A DNA stretch of 64,000 nt from JABFSA01 sp963827515. GTDB lineage: Bacteria > Acidobacteriota > Vicinamibacteria > Vicinamibacterales > UBA2999. Below, piece by piece: positions 63,877-64,000 of this stretch. Each line of letters opens with the position of its first letter. Positions within the stretch are counted from its first letter, which is position 1. The stretch lies in contig CAWHBF010000033.1 of the NCBI GenBank assembly GCA_963827515.1, forward strand, positions 124,001 to 188,000, written 5' to 3'. Below the pieces are notes generated by a model that did no database searches, was not told where the DNA came from, and was given only the letters and a program-made list of their open reading frames with translations. The position numbers were made by a program, and so were the translations under genes.

Positions 63877-64000
63877 CACTCACCTCCAGGTGGGCTTGGT
63901 AGCCCGACAGCCGAGGCAGCAAGGCGCTTGCCAGAGGGGAAGTCTCTTGGAAGCGTTGTACTTACGAGGAACTCGCAGTCTCCCCGTGCCGAGGAGTGAT
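63877..64000. other. Right edge, no supported gene
   Basis: The last 124 bases hold the promoter and ribosome binding site of the CigR/RcnB-like gene. I see no further gene start or repeat up to the window end. Confidence 0.4.

Noticed and set aside
1..64000. tRNA, rRNA, phage or plasmid modules
   Set aside because: No cloverleaf, rRNA stretch, integrase, terminase, capsid or replication gene could be recognised in reading the window.

Overview
The window is GC-rich chromosomal DNA that most resembles an Acidobacteriota genome, probably of the Vicinamibacteria type. The reasons are an Oar-like TonB receptor with a carboxypeptidase-regulatory N-terminus, a Ser/Thr kinase fused to an AAA/TPR sensor, two NHL 'amidating-lyase-like' secreted proteins, exported methyltransferases, a CheB/CheR/kinase fusion and families of short palindromic repeats. 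This placement is inference from gene content; there is no rRNA or tRNA to test it. No tRNA, rRNA, CRISPR array, phage or plasmid module was seen.

A caveat for every reader: about twenty reading-frame breaks occur in 64 kb. They fall in otherwise well-preserved genes (sucA twice, sucB, a sulfatase twice, several kinases), often at short G or C runs. This looks more like uncorrected indels in an assembly than mass gene decay, so I annotate the reconstructed genes across the breaks and state where each break lies.

Layout. 1-9.4 kb: TonB receptor (partial), a VOC protein, a Tat-exported amine oxidase, a luciferase-like oxidoreductase, then a three-subunit molybdenum hydroxylase operon (2Fe-2S, Mo, FAD) with a pentapeptide-repeat protein and a peroxiredoxin-like protein. 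9.4-22.5 kb: kinase-AAA-TPR regulator, NHL protein, EAL protein, DUF6496, BON-LysM, SDR, a formaldehyde-dehydrogenase-like ADH with an SRPBCC partner, a DAO-type oxidase, Cu/Zn SOD and phosphatidylserine synthase. 22.5-31.5 kb: 2-oxoglutarate dehydrogenase E1 and E2, a methyltransferase and a giant CheB-CheR-PAS-kinase-receiver protein. 31.5-43.4 kb: small membrane protein, nucleotidyltransferase-like proteins, nucleases, phosphoesterase, PmtA-like methyltransferase, YfiR plus hybrid kinase, ABC exporter, nitronate monooxygenase.

43.4-60.7 kb is the most unusual part. A RibD-type reductase, two methyltransferases, a GT4 glycosyltransferase, a divergent 6-pyruvoyltetrahydropterin-synthase-like protein, a zinc-free MDR dehydrogenase, a CDP-alcohol phosphatidyltransferase, a stand-alone GTP cyclohydrolase II, a further methyltransferase and three membrane-bound alkaline-phosphatase-superfamily (phosphoglycerol-transferase/sulfatase-like) enzymes lie together, with a tiny DPGTGS membrane protein. 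Together they suggest an undescribed pathway that makes a GTP-derived (pterin- or pyrimidine-like) group and joins it to a lipid or envelope polymer. This is a hypothesis from gene content only.

Scattered through the window are REP-like palindromes (GTAGAGC + hairpin) at six sites, mostly between convergent genes. One cluster flanks a REP-associated tyrosine transposase (RAYT, about 45.5-46.0 kb), so the repeats and their likely mobiliser are both present. The last 3 kb hold a second exported methyltransferase, a second NHL protein with a clear terminator, more REPs and a CigR/RcnB-like secreted protein.
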